DNA of 41,288 nucleotides, from the NCBI GenBank assembly GCA_003150175.1, contig QAKZ01000016.1:1-41288 (forward strand). Reading direction: 5' to 3'. The notes below the pieces were generated by a model. It saw only the letters and a list, made by a program, of their open reading frames with translations, searched no databases and was not told where the DNA came from. Below, piece by piece: positions 8,591 to 16,582 of this stretch (within the stretch, counting starts at the first letter, position 1; each line of letters starts with the position of its first letter). The DNA comes from Coriobacteriia bacterium. Its GTDB lineage: Bacteria > Actinomycetota > Coriobacteriia > Coriobacteriales > Atopobiaceae. The position numbers and the translations under genes are program-made.

Positions 8591-8855
8591 GATGCTCCCC
8601 TCGACGGAAATGTATGAACCATGAAAGCATAGGCCAGCGAGCGAAACTCGCTTGGGCAAAGACTGGCGGCGCAATCAAGATTTATATGATGTGGTCGCGC
8701 ATGCGAAACTCGGGGCTGCAGCGAGCGGCAACCGTTCCCGGATTCTGGGGCCGCGCTCGCCTTGTTTGTTGATCTCCATGACATCCGCGTGCCAACTGGT
8801 TCGCTTATAGTGATACCAACTTGTTGCAACCAGCATACATGTGAGGACGGACGCC
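8591..8855. promoter_or_regulatory. divergent promoter region of M20 peptidase and GntR regulator
   Basis: This 265-base intergenic region serves both genes. Toward gntR there is a -10-like TATAGT (8806-8811) and, between it and the start, the palindrome GTTGCAAC (8823-8830) inside ACTTGTTGCAACCAGC, a plausible operator for the GntR protein. On the minus strand a TATAAA within the AT-rich stretch at 8680-8690 could be the peptidase -10. Two short similar strings, gcgaaactcg at 8641-8650 and again near 8702-8712, vaguely recall the repeat at 14039. Assignments are tentative. Confidence 0.4.
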
Positions 8856-9584
8856 ATGGGGACCTCTTCGAGGAAGCAGCCGCTGTACGACCAGCTTGTC
8901 GACATCCTTCGCGACAAAATCGAGAACGAGATGGAGCCTGGCGACCTCCTCCCCTCCGAGCGCGAGCTCTCCGAGCGCTATGGGCTCTCGCGCACTACGG
9001 TGCGCCTCGCCCTGAAGGAGCTCGAGACCTTGGGCCTCATCAGCCGCCGCCACGGCAAGGGCACCTACGTGACCGACCTATCCGGCGGGGCGATGGACCT
9101 CTCGTCGAACTACAGCTTCACGCAGCAGATGCGCGAGGTCGGGCGCGTGCCCAAGACCGTCGATCTCGACTTCGAGACCCGCGACGCGACCAAGTCCGTC
9201 GCCGACCGCATGAACCTGCGCTTGGGCGATAAGGTCATCTACATGCGCCGCCTGCGCCTGGCCGACGGCGTGCCCATGATGCTCGAGCGCACCTACGTGC
9301 CGCTTTCGCACTTCCTCGGATTTACAAAGAAGGACCTGGAGGGCAAGTCGCTCTACGCCATCATCGAGAACGACTACCACGAGACGATCCGTGTGGCCGA
9401 GGAGGAGTTCTTCGCCACTGTAGCGCGCAAGGACGACGCCGAGGTCCTGGGGATTTCCGAAGGTGCGCCGGTGCTGCAGCTCTCGCGCGTGACCTACAAC
9501 GACAAGAACGACGTTATCGAGTTCACGCACAGCGTGGCCCGCGCCGACCAGTTCAAGTACAAGATCTCGCACGTCCGCAGCTAG
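8856..9584 (+). CDS. GntR family transcriptional regulator (HutC/UTRA type)
   Basis: The 242-residue protein has an N-terminal winged helix (PLYDQLVDILRDKI, LPSERELSERYGLSRTTVRLALKEL, HGKGTYV) and a C-terminal UTRA ligand-binding domain (about 85-240; typical elements YMRRLRLADGVPMMLERTYVP and the end EFTHSVARADQFKYKI). It should bind DNA as a dimer and release it on binding a small effector, often a sugar phosphate or amino acid derivative. A GTG at 8841 is in frame, but the ATG at 8856 with GAGGAC 7 bases upstream is preferred. Being divergent from the M20 peptidase/MFS pair, it most likely controls them. Confidence 0.9.
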   Translation: MGTSSRKQPLYDQLVDILRDKIENEMEPGDLLPSERELSERYGLSRTTVRLALKELETLGLISRRHGKGTYVTDLSGGAMDLSSNYSFTQQMREVGRVPKTVDLDFETRDATKSVADRMNLRLGDKVIYMRRLRLADGVPMMLERTYVPLSHFLGFTKKDLEGKSLYAIIENDYHETIRVAEEEFFATVARKDDAEVLGISEGAPVLQLSRVTYNDKNDVIEFTHSVARADQFKYKISHVRS

Positions 9585-9626
9585 CACAGAGGGCGGCGGG
9601 GCGCTCGGCTGAGCTAGAAGCGCCGA

Positions 9627-10442
9627 TCAGCGCGTGAACGGCCAGTCACCTGCGGCGAGGGCCTCGATGGCGGCGGGCACGGCATCGTCCTCGACGGCGC
9701 CGATGTGCCAGCGCGCCGCGTCGCGCGCCTCGGGCAGCGCCCCCGCGACGGCAACGGAGTGCTCAACCGTGGAGAACATCTCGAGGTCGTTGCCGGCGTC
9801 GCCGAAGACGACCGCTTCGTCGCGCCCGATTCCGAGCTGCTCGAGGAGCCACGCGAGCGCGGCGCCTTTGTTCCAACCGGCTGGCATGACGTTGGAGAAC
9901 TGCGCCTGAGGGACGTCGAAGTCCAGGCCGTCGACCTCACGGTTGAGCAGCGCCACGACCTCGCGCGTGCGCTCGACGTCGCCGCGGATAAAGACATTCG
10001 CCTTCGTGATGCCCGCGCTCGGGACGTCGTCGCGCTCGATGCAGGTCTCCCCGTATCGGGGGAAGCACACGAGCAGGTCGTCGCGAGAGCCCTGCACAAG
10101 GTAGGGAGTCTCGCCCTCAAAGAGGAGCAGGCCCGTGGATGCCACGTTGGAGAGAACCTCCATCGCCCGTTGTACACAGGCGGAGTCGACTTCCTTTTGC
10201 AGGGCCCCCTTGCCCTCAAGGTAAACCTGGGAGCCGTTGGTGGCGATCGCCGTGGCGCAGCAGGAGGCGTCGCCGCCAAAGAACTCGGGAATCCACGGGT
10301 AGAAGCGGCCACTCGCGGGGCCGACGAGGATACCGGCGTCCATGGCGGCGTGGAACGCGTCGACGCAGCGGCTAGTCACGGTCTTCTTGCCGTACGGCAG
10401 GATGGTGCCGTCGATGTCGGTGAGGATGAGCTTGATGGCCAT
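9627..10442 (-). CDS. Cof-type HAD-IIB phosphatase
   Basis: The 271-residue protein starts MAIKLILTDIDGTI, the HAD motif I (DIDGT, nucleophile Asp9), has a large C2 cap, and ends with motif III/IV AWLLEQLGIGRDEAVVFGDAGNDLEMF (Asp residues of GDAGND bind Mg). It should dephosphorylate a sugar phosphate, nucleotide or cofactor such as pyridoxal or flavin phosphates; the substrate cannot be assigned. A longer frame to 10499 is disfavoured because it runs through the terminator of the PTS gene; GGGAGA precedes the chosen ATG. The next gene rightward on the strand is a PTS EIIA, so a sugar-phosphate substrate is plausible. Confidence 0.9.
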   Translation of the reverse strand: MAIKLILTDIDGTILPYGKKTVTSRCVDAFHAAMDAGILVGPASGRFYPWIPEFFGGDASCCATAIATNGSQVYLEGKGALQKEVDSACVQRAMEVLSNVASTGLLLFEGETPYLVQGSRDDLLVCFPRYGETCIERDDVPSAGITKANVFIRGDVERTREVVALLNREVDGLDFDVPQAQFSNVMPAGWNKGAALAWLLEQLGIGRDEAVVFGDAGNDLEMFSTVEHSVAVAGALPEARDAARWHIGAVEDDAVPAAIEALAAGDWPFTR

Positions 10443-10480
10443 AGGCTTCTCCCTTGGGGCTAATGCGGCGATGTCCCAGT

Positions 10481-10516
10481 AAAAAACGCCGGCCGCCACG
10501 ACGGCGACCGGCGTTG
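10481..10516 (-). terminator. intrinsic terminator after PTS EIIA gene
   Basis: On the minus strand AACGCCGGTCGCC pairs with GGCGGCCGGCGTT (one bulge or mismatch) and is followed directly by a run of T, an ideal Rho-independent terminator. It separates the EIIA gene from the HAD gene. Confidence 0.9.
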
Positions 10517-10538
10517 TCGAATCAATCGACCGGAAACC

Positions 10539-10997
10539 CTACTCCTCGGTGATGCCCTCGTTGACCAGGTTAGCGAGCTTGGCAGGATCGTTCTCGGCAA
10601 GAAGCTCCTCGCGCTTGTGGGCGTCCATGAGCATGACGGCGATCTTGGACAGCAGACGAAGGTGCGTGGTGCCGGCCTCGGCGGCGGGGATCAGCAGCGC
10701 GATGGCGCACTTGATCGGGGCATCGTCCATGGAAGGCCACTCGACGTCGGCGGCAAACTTGGCCACGAGGATGGTGGCCTCCTTGACCGCGGCGGTCTTG
10801 GCGTGAGGGATGGCGAAGCCGCCGGTCATGCCCGTGGTGCCCTCGGCCTCACGGGCCTTGAACGCCTCGAAGATGGCGTTGGCATCGTCGGCAAAGCCCA
10901 GCTCGACGGTCTTCTCTGCGAAGAACGCGAGAACCTCGTCGATGGTAGCGGCCTTGCAGTCAACAAAGACATGAGATTCGGTGACGATATCGCTCAT
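10539..10997 (-). CDS. PTS EIIA domain protein (fructose/mannitol/nitrogen type)
   Basis: This 152-residue single-domain EIIA of the PtsN/FruA type has the phospho-accepting histidine at about His65 in GGFAIPHAKT. The helix HLRLLSKIAVMLMD and C-terminal region are family typical. It has no fused EIIB or EIIC, and no EIIB/EIIC genes lie nearby, so it may serve a transporter encoded elsewhere or act as a regulatory phosphoprotein. It has its own extended -10 promoter and a strong terminator, so it is monocistronic. Both readings (sugar transport or regulation) stay open. Confidence 0.9.
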   Translation of the reverse strand: MSDIVTESHVFVDCKAATIDEVLAFFAEKTVELGFADDANAIFEAFKAREAEGTTGMTGGFAIPHAKTAAVKEATILVAKFAADVEWPSMDDAPIKCAIALLIPAAEAGTTHLRLLSKIAVMLMDAHKREELLAENDPAKLANLVNEGITEE

Positions 10998-11060
10998 AAG
11001 GATGCTCCTGTCCTCGGCTCAAACGACACGCGACGCACTTGACGCCGCTTCAACTCATTC

Positions 11061-11070
11061 AGTATAGCAC
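11061..11070 (-). promoter_or_regulatory. extended -10 promoter of PTS EIIA gene
   Basis: On the minus strand GTGCTATACT holds TGC plus TATACT, an extended -10 box (5 of 6 match), 64 bases before the EIIA start codon. No good -35 is seen. Confidence 0.6.
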
Positions 11071-11114
11071 GCAAGGCGCGGAATTTCGACGAACGGTAGT
11101 TTTTCGACGGTAAA

Positions 11115-11140
11115 CGCCTTCTCTTATTGAAAGAAGGGCG
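11115..11140 (-). terminator. terminator-like hairpin after ROK kinase
   Basis: On the minus strand CGCCCTTCTT pairs with AGAAGGCG (one bulge) around a short AT-rich loop, 15 bases after the kinase stop codon, followed by only a short T stretch (GTTTACC). Probably a modest terminator. Confidence 0.5.
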
Positions 11141-11154
11141 ATCTCGGACTCAGC

Positions 11155-12111
11155 CTACTCTCCCAGCCGCTCTTGCCTCAGGCGGAGCGCCTCGTAGGCA
11201 CAGCCGTACATGGCGGCCTGGTTGCCGAGCCCGGCAGCTTCGATGCGGACGTCCTTGCAGGTAGAAAGGGCGTGCGCGGCGAAGCGACGGCGAAGCTCAG
11301 GGGCGAACGTGGCGAATGCGCCCGCAACGCCGCCGCCGATGAGATACATCGCGGGGTCGACGATGCAGCTGACCTGCGCCATCGCCTGCGCGAGGTACTC
11401 GCACATCTGGTCGACGGCGATCTTCGCGCACTCGTCGCCGGCCGCAAGCGCACGGAAGACGGTCAGGGTGTCGGTCGCGTGTTCGACGGGCGCGGGCTTG
11501 ACGCCGCGGCGCTCGCATTCCTCGAGGTAGAGGCGGACAACGCCCGTGGCGCTCGCGTACTGCTCGAGGCAGCCCTTGCGCCCGCATCCGCAGCAGCGGG
11601 TCTCGGCGGGGTTGACCGTCACATGGCCGATCTCGCCGCCCGCGCCGAACGCGCCCGCGACGAGCTTGCCGCCCACGACGACGCCCGCGCCCACGCCCGT
11701 GCCGAGCGCGATGAGCACGTAGCTCGAGACGCCGCGCGCGACGCCTGCCCACATCTCGCCCAGGGCAGCGGCGTTAGCGTCGTTGACGAAGGCGACGGTC
11801 GCGTTGGGGAAGGCGGCGTTGATGGAGGCGACGAGACCCTCCGGGTCGAGCTTGATGTTGGGGAGGAAGCCCACGGTTCCGTCGTCCGCGACGGGGCCGG
11901 GGATATCGAGGCCTAGGGCAATGACGTCGTCGGGGGCGGAGTCGTGCGCCGCGAGGATCTTCGCGAGGCCGTCGGTGACGACCGCGTAGGCCGCGTCGTC
12001 GGTGAGCGCGGGCGTGGGGATCTTGCGCTCCTCGAGGAGCTCTCCCTCAGGGGTAAAGAGGCCTGCCTTGATGCTCGTGCCGCCGATGTCGATGCCGAGA
12101 ACTGCCTGCAT
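11155..12111 (-). CDS. ROK family glucokinase
   Basis: The 318-residue protein starts MQAVLGIDIGGTSIKAG (ATP phosphate-binding loop, residues 6-12), has the catalytic Asp111 in FVNDANAAALGE, and the ROK signature with GEIGHV (Glu160, His163) and zinc-binding cysteines CCGCGRKGCLE (173-181). These are the hallmarks of ROK glucokinases, which make glucose 6-phosphate from ATP and glucose; related enzymes act on other hexoses. A much longer frame to 12420 is an artefact of GC-rich sequence; the ATG at 12111 has GGAAGGACC upstream. There is no helix-turn-helix, so it is a kinase rather than a ROK repressor. Confidence 0.92.
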   Translation of the reverse strand: MQAVLGIDIGGTSIKAGLFTPEGELLEERKIPTPALTDDAAYAVVTDGLAKILAAHDSAPDDVIALGLDIPGPVADDGTVGFLPNIKLDPEGLVASINAAFPNATVAFVNDANAAALGEMWAGVARGVSSYVLIALGTGVGAGVVVGGKLVAGAFGAGGEIGHVTVNPAETRCCGCGRKGCLEQYASATGVVRLYLEECERRGVKPAPVEHATDTLTVFRALAAGDECAKIAVDQMCEYLAQAMAQVSCIVDPAMYLIGGGVAGAFATFAPELRRRFAAHALSTCKDVRIEAAGLGNQAAMYGCAYEALRLRQERLGE

Positions 12112-12162
12112 GGGAGGTCCTTCCACGTTGTCGCGCGGGCGCTTGCGCCAGCGCCGCCAAAA

Positions 12163-12180
12163 GTTGCTCAGACAACTATA
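12163..12180 (-). promoter_or_regulatory. candidate promoter/operator of ROK kinase gene
   Basis: A -10-like TATAGT (minus strand, 12175-12180) lies directly before an inverted repeat AGTTG-CTCAGA-CAACT (12162-12177), so the repeat would overlap the transcription start. No -35 is visible. Tentative. Confidence 0.35.
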
Positions 12181-12331
12181 AAGCCGACGGGCGGAGACGG
12201 GGAACGGCAGGGCGCGACCGGTGCCCCAAGCGACGCGTTCGGCGCGGCGGGCGAGGCGCGGCGGGGTACACTTGGAGCGTGCATGCACGCGCCGCCGGGC
12301 CGGCGGCGCTCGTCTTCTTTTTGGAGGAACC

Positions 12332-13879
12332 ATGGCAGAGAATCCCGCGACCGCCGACCTCAACGCCGCCGTCGCAAACCCCCGCGCGGACATCGCCGCG
12401 CTCGATACGCTCGAGAACAAGCTCTTCGCGCTCCGTTACGCGATCGACGAGATCGGGTCCCTCGGCCCCGTCATCGACCCGCCGCGCGCCACCGAGGAGC
12501 GCGGCCAGGCGACCTCGGTCCTCGAGGAGGAGCGCGTCTGCGCGCTCTGCGCGCCCGAGGTCGGCCCCCTGCTCGAGCGCCTCGGCGCGCAGCCCGAGCT
12601 GCTGGGCAAGACCCGCATGGCACAGGTCAAGGTCCTCAAGCGCGACCGCGCGTCGCTCGTCGACGTCCCCGCCGAGGAGCAGGCCGAGTTCAGCCGCCTC
12701 ACGGTTGAGGCCAACGACATCTGGCGCCGCGCGAAGGCGACCGACGACTGGGCGAGCTTCGAGCCCTACCTCGACCGCATCGTCGCGGCCCTGCGGCACA
12801 TGGCCTCCGAGAAGAATCCCGGCGCCGATCCCTACGACGTCTGGCTCGACGAGTACGAGCACGGCACGAGCCGCGCGTTCTACGACCCGTTCTTCGCGCA
12901 GGTCAAGGACTGCGTCGTCCCGCTGCTCGCCGACTGCATGGCCAGCCGCCACAAGCCGAGCCACACGTGCGTCGAGGGTAACTTCGACGAGGCGCGCCAG
13001 TGGGCGCTCGCCGACGACCTGATGGCGCTCGAGGGCGTGGACACCAACGCGCTGTGGGTCGGGCGCACGGAGCACCCCTTCACGGGCGGCCCCTCCGAGG
13101 GATTCGTGATCATCGCGAGCCATGTGTACCCCGACAACGTCCTCTCCAATGTCTTCAGCATGCTCCACGAGGGCGGCCACACGCTGTACGAGCAGAACGT
13201 CGACCCCGCATACCGCTTCACGTCGCTCAAGGGCGGCACGTCGATGGGCATGCACGAGGCGCAGTCGCGCTTCTTCGAGAACATCATCGGGCGCAGCGAG
13301 GCCTTCGCCACGCCGCTGCTCAAGACGCTGCGCGGGCGCTTCCCCGGTCAGTTCGGGCGCGTGACGCCGCACCAGCTCTTCCTCGCGGAGAACTGCGCCG
13401 AGCCGTGCCTCATCCGCTGCGACGCCGACGAGCTCACCTACCCGCTGCACATCCTCGTGCGCTACGAGATCGAGCAGATGCTCTTCTCCGGCGAGGCCAA
13501 AGCGGCCGATGTCCCGGGCCTTTGGGCACAGAAATACAAGGATTACCTGGGCATCGAGGTTCCCGACGACGCCCACGGGGCGCTGCAGGACACGCACTGG
13601 TCCGATGGCAGCCTGGGCTACTTCCCCACCTACGCGCTCGGCAGCGCCATCGGTGCCCAGCTCAAGGATGCCATGGTCGCGGGTGGCATGGACTTCGACG
13701 GGGTGTGCGCATCTGGCGACCTCGCGCCCATCCGCGAGTGGCTGCGCGTGAACATCTGGCGCTGGGGCCGCGCGAAGGACACCGACGAGCTCATGCGTGC
13801 GGCGTGCGGCGCCCCCTTCGACGCGAAGCACTACACCGACTACCTCACGCAGAAGTTCAGCGCGATCTACGAGCTCTAG
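12332..13879 (+). CDS. carboxypeptidase M32 (Taq family)
   Basis: The 515-residue zinc metallocarboxypeptidase has the M32 motif HEGGH (279-283) with the third ligand Glu309 in MHEAQSRFFEN, plus the family blocks DELTYPLH and DTHWSDGSLGYFPTYALG near the C terminus. It removes C-terminal residues from peptides in the cytoplasm. The start is the ATG preceded by GGAGGA; the frame upstream to 12221 has no start with a good site. It has no signal peptide. It faces away from the ROK kinase gene and ends before the inverted-repeat element at 14039, which holds a strong bidirectional terminator. Secure identification. Confidence 0.96.
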   Translation: MAENPATADLNAAVANPRADIAALDTLENKLFALRYAIDEIGSLGPVIDPPRATEERGQATSVLEEERVCALCAPEVGPLLERLGAQPELLGKTRMAQVKVLKRDRASLVDVPAEEQAEFSRLTVEANDIWRRAKATDDWASFEPYLDRIVAALRHMASEKNPGADPYDVWLDEYEHGTSRAFYDPFFAQVKDCVVPLLADCMASRHKPSHTCVEGNFDEARQWALADDLMALEGVDTNALWVGRTEHPFTGGPSEGFVIIASHVYPDNVLSNVFSMLHEGGHTLYEQNVDPAYRFTSLKGGTSMGMHEAQSRFFENIIGRSEAFATPLLKTLRGRFPGQFGRVTPHQLFLAENCAEPCLIRCDADELTYPLHILVRYEIEQMLFSGEAKAADVPGLWAQKYKDYLGIEVPDDAHGALQDTHWSDGSLGYFPTYALGSAIGAQLKDAMVAGGMDFDGVCASGDLAPIREWLRVNIWRWGRAKDTDELMRAACGAPFDAKHYTDYLTQKFSAIYEL

Positions 13880-14038
13880 CCGCGGCTACGTTCCCGAGTG
13901 CGTGGCTACGCTCCCGAGCCGTGGCCGTGCACTCGAACCGTGGCTTCGCCCCGAGCCGCAGCTTCGCCCTCCCGAACCGTTGCCGCGCCCCTCGGCATGA
14001 CGCACTTTTGGCTTCGGGCCACGTTCAAGCGCCTCCGT
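13880..14038. other. gene-free spacer with short degenerate repeats
   Basis: Together with the repeat element that follows, this forms a 396-base region without a gene. It holds several loosely repeated units of the form (g/c)cgtggct(t/a)cg(c/t)tcccgag (for example near 13884, 13903 and 13918), a short tandem-like array with no coding sense. Nothing else is recognised. Confidence 0.4.
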
Positions 14039-14229
14039 CGCGCAAAACTCGCTTAGGGCCACGCATTTTTGCCCTAAGCCCAGGAAAACGCCCAGTTGGC
14101 GAATCCGCCAACTGGGCGTTTCTTTAGGCTCAGGCATCGGGCGCCGGCAAGGCGCCCTAAAATACGTGGCCCTAAGCGAGTTTTGCGCGGTAATCCCACC
14201 TCAGCGTAGCCCTAATCGAATTTTGCGCA
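14039..14229. repeat. nested inverted-repeat element
   Basis: A perfect 25-base inverted repeat has arms at 14039-14063 and 14165-14189 (core of the right arm: CCTAAGCGAGTTTTGCGC). A third copy at 14205-14229 matches the right arm at 21 of 25 positions in the same orientation. Inside, GCTTAGGGC (14051-14059) also pairs with GCCCTAAGC (14071-14079), the strong hairpin at 14086-14121 sits at the centre, and GGGCGCC/GGCGCCC pair at 14140-14157. The layout resembles composite intergenic palindromic elements (REP/BIME-like or a small MITE), but no transposase and no clear target duplication are visible. Confidence 0.75.
14086..14121. terminator. strong bidirectional terminator
   Basis: A perfect 16-base-pair stem AAACGCCCAGTTGGCG with loop AATC and A/T tails on both sides can stop transcription from the M32 gene (plus) and from the convergent membrane protein gene (minus). 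Confidence 0.9.
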
Positions 14230-14275
14230 ATGCCGACGGCGCGAGCGACACTGGCGGGACGCAATGCCGGCGCGA

Positions 14276-14995
14276 TTACTTGCAGATCTGGTTCCTTTGG
14301 TCGATGAGCATGTTGAGCATGCGCACGCAGTCGCTCATCGTGAGCTCGTCACCGCCCTCCTTGAGCAGGGTGTCGAGCTCAAAGAGGAATCCGCCGATCT
14401 GCTGCTCGATCTCGAGCGTGCCTTCGAAGGACTCTTCCGGACCGCGCTTGAGCAGGGTCTCGATACGCTGGGCATCCTTCGCGAACTCGGTCCCCTGCGC
14501 ATGCGCGGCCAGGGCATGGGCCTGGTTGCGCAGCTTCGGCACCGCGTCGACTCCGCGCGACTTTCCGCGGGCGGCGGCGCGCGCCTCCGGGGAGTCCTCG
14601 GAGACCTCATTGGCCTGATAAGCGACGTACGAGAGATACACGACGTAGAGGCCCGCCTGGACAAAGAACGAGAACATGGCGGAGTCGGTGACGAAGTGGA
14701 TGAAGATCGCCGACGCAAGGAGCTCAGTGACGAAGTAGGTGGTCGTGATGCGCGTGCCCAGGCTGCCGAGGAATCGCGAGGTCGTGGGCGCGTCCGCGTC
14801 GAGCCGGGGGAAGAACCTCGGCATGACAATGAGGACCACGAAGGCGAAGGCGACGAACGCGTACGAGATGTTCGCCGAGGTGCCGAGCCCGCTGATGTTA
14901 AAGAAGACAAAGAGGGCGAGAATCGCCACGATGAAGTACATGCCGGTCTGTACGGCCCTCGATGTCTGGGCCGAGGGCTTGGCGTTCTTCGACAC
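14276..14995 (-). CDS. four-helix membrane protein with cytoplasmic C-terminal domain, unknown
   Basis: This 239-residue protein is not recognised. After a short N terminus (SKNAKPSAQTSRAV) four hydrophobic segments lie at about 18-36, 40-60, 78-100 and 104-124, followed by a hydrophilic, mostly helical C-terminal half (about 130-239) with alternating charges (AQRIETLLKRGPEESFEGTL) that may form a coiled coil. The start is taken as GTG at 14995 with GGAAAGGACC upstream; the frame continues far upstream, but that is an artefact. It lies 13 bases after the four-cysteine protein gene and is surely co-transcribed with it. A membrane-anchored stress or envelope protein is possible but unproven. 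Confidence 0.7.
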   Translation of the reverse strand: MSKNAKPSAQTSRAVQTGMYFIVAILALFVFFNISGLGTSANISYAFVAFAFVVLIVMPRFFPRLDADAPTTSRFLGSLGTRITTTYFVTELLASAIFIHFVTDSAMFSFFVQAGLYVVYLSYVAYQANEVSEDSPEARAAARGKSRGVDAVPKLRNQAHALAAHAQGTEFAKDAQRIETLLKRGPEESFEGTLEIEQQIGGFLFELDTLLKEGGDELTMSDCVRMLNMLIDQRNQICK

Positions 14996-15008
14996 GTAAG
15001 GTCCTTTC

Positions 15009-15260
15009 CTAGCGAGTGTTGGGGAGATCGTTCGGGCTGACGAAGCGCTCGCAGATGTTCGATTTGCGCAGGTATTCCTTGCCGAACGGATCGATGGTGG
15101 GAACGAGCCTGGAGGGGTCGTCGGCGAAGTGGTTCGCCGGGGACTCGCGCACATGCGGGTCAGTGAGCGTGTACCCGCGGCTGCAGGAGCCTTGGTAGGT
15201 GCCGTTCTTCTCGCTCTTTGTGAACTCGCTGAACACGCAATCGGTGCAGTGGAAGCCCAT
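15009..15260 (-). CDS. small four-cysteine protein, unknown function
   Basis: This is an 83-residue soluble protein with cysteines at about 5 and 8 (HCTDC), 26 (GSC) and 70 (NIC). The CxxC plus two further cysteines suggest a zinc or iron-sulfur site. It also has a DPHVRESPANHFADDPSR segment. It is not recognised as a known family with confidence. The ATG at 15260 has a GAAGGAATC site; the longer frame upstream is disfavoured. It is the first gene of a two-gene unit with the downstream membrane protein, so the two may act together, for example as a membrane-associated redox or metal sensor (inference only). Confidence 0.7.
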   Translation of the reverse strand: MGFHCTDCVFSEFTKSEKNGTYQGSCSRGYTLTDPHVRESPANHFADDPSRLVPTIDPFGKEYLRKSNICERFVSPNDLPNTR

Positions 15261-15475
15261 GATTCCTTCTTTCGCTTTGGCGCGCGGCGCGCGGCCACCG
15301 GGGCATAGTATCCCCCAAACCGCGCCGCTGCCCAAACCAGAGGTGCCGTTGGGCGGGAGAGACGGCGACGAGCGAGCATCGAAGGGGAAACTACCCGAGG
15401 ACGAGTCCCGGCGATTCGAGCCTCCGAGGGTCGGCGCCGAGGGCAAACCTTGGTTGGCCATGACCTGGAGGCGAC

Positions 15476-16480
15476 ATGCCTGAGGACCCTGTGAGTGCAG
15501 CGATCGAAGACATCGAGTTCCCGTCCGCCGACGGCAGCTCCACGATACATGCCCGGATCTGGCGACCGGCAGCGGTCGGCGCAGGCGCGCGCCTGAAGGC
15601 CATTGTGCAGGTCGTCCATGGGATGAGCGAGCATATCCACCGCTACGACGAGTTCGCGCGGTACCTGTGCGGGCAAGGCTACGTCGTCTGCGGGGACGAC
15701 CATATCGGCCACGGCGCCTCGACCGAGCCGGGCAGGCGCGGTTGTTTGCCCGCCCATGGAGGGGCGGAGGCGCTCATCGCCGACGAGCACACGTTGCGAG
15801 GCATCGTCTCCGCGAAGTTCGACCCCGAGACCCCCTACGTGCTCTTCGGCCACTCGCTGGGCAGCTTCATCGTCCGCTGCTACCTGAGTCGGCACGGGGA
15901 AGGCCTCGCGGGCGCGGTCATCTGCGGCACGGGGACCGTGCCTGTGGCGGTCTCCCGCGCGGGGCACGCCCTGGCGCTCGCCATCGCGACGGCGCGGGGC
16001 GAGGATTACCGCTCGAAGCTCCTCGACTCCATGGGCGCAGGCGGCTACGCGAAGGCGGTCCCCGGTCCGACCGGCTTCGAGTGGCTCTCGTACAACGAGG
16101 ACAACGTGCGCGCGTACGTCGCCGACGAGGAATGCGGCTTCATGTTCAGCGCGGGCGGCTACGCGGCGCTCACGGCGCTCACGGCCGAGGCCTGCTCGAG
16201 GGCATGCGCCGCGGCCGCGCCCCATGACCTGCCGCTCCTTTACATCTCGGGAGACGGCGACCCCGTGGGAGACATGGGCCTAGGCGTCCAGGCCGCCGCC
16301 GAGCTCGCTCGCGGCGCCGGGTCGCTCGACGTCACCTGCAAGGTCTACGAGCACATGCGCCACGAGATCCTGCAGGAAGACGGGCACGCCGAGGTCTTCG
16401 CCAACGTCGCCGCCTGGCTCGACGAGAAGGTCGGCAGAAACATCGGGGGCACCGGGGCGACGGTGGCTGGGCGGCGCTGA
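15476..16480 (+). CDS. alpha/beta hydrolase, lysophospholipase/monoacylglycerol lipase-like
   Basis: The 334-residue serine hydrolase shows the oxyanion segment VVHGMSEHIHRYDEFA (about 47-62), the DDHIGHG loop typical of monoglyceride lipases and PldB-type lysophospholipases, and the nucleophile Ser127 in FGHSLGS. The acid is probably in YISGDGDPVGD and the base His in YEHMRHEI. There is no signal peptide. GGAGG lies just before the ATG. It is followed after 102 bases by glycerol kinase on the same strand, which makes release of glycerol from monoglycerides or glycerophospholipids an attractive role. Family secure, substrate inferred. Confidence 0.88.
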   Translation: MPEDPVSAAIEDIEFPSADGSSTIHARIWRPAAVGAGARLKAIVQVVHGMSEHIHRYDEFARYLCGQGYVVCGDDHIGHGASTEPGRRGCLPAHGGAEALIADEHTLRGIVSAKFDPETPYVLFGHSLGSFIVRCYLSRHGEGLAGAVICGTGTVPVAVSRAGHALALAIATARGEDYRSKLLDSMGAGGYAKAVPGPTGFEWLSYNEDNVRAYVADEECGFMFSAGGYAALTALTAEACSRACAAAAPHDLPLLYISGDGDPVGDMGLGVQAAAELARGAGSLDVTCKVYEHMRHEILQEDGHAEVFANVAAWLDEKVGRNIGGTGATVAGRR

Positions 16481-16582
16481 GGCACGCCGAAGCTGCAGGG
16501 GCGTCCGATGCCGCCGGCACGGCGACACTTGGGCCCGCCCGGAGCCACCAGGTACCAACCAGCTGAGCGAAGGGAAGCGAAC

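Noticed and set aside
7115..8617. 500-codon plus-strand frame opposite the M20 peptidase
   Set aside because: Antisense artefact; the peptidase motifs are on the minus strand.
12176..13831. 551-codon minus-strand frame opposite the M32 carboxypeptidase
   Set aside because: Antisense artefact; the HEGGH enzyme is on the plus strand.
14996..16225. Upstream extension of the membrane protein frame into the hydrolase gene
   Set aside because: It runs antisense through the lipase-like gene and over the small cysteine protein; the GTG at 14995 with a good ribosome binding site is the natural start.
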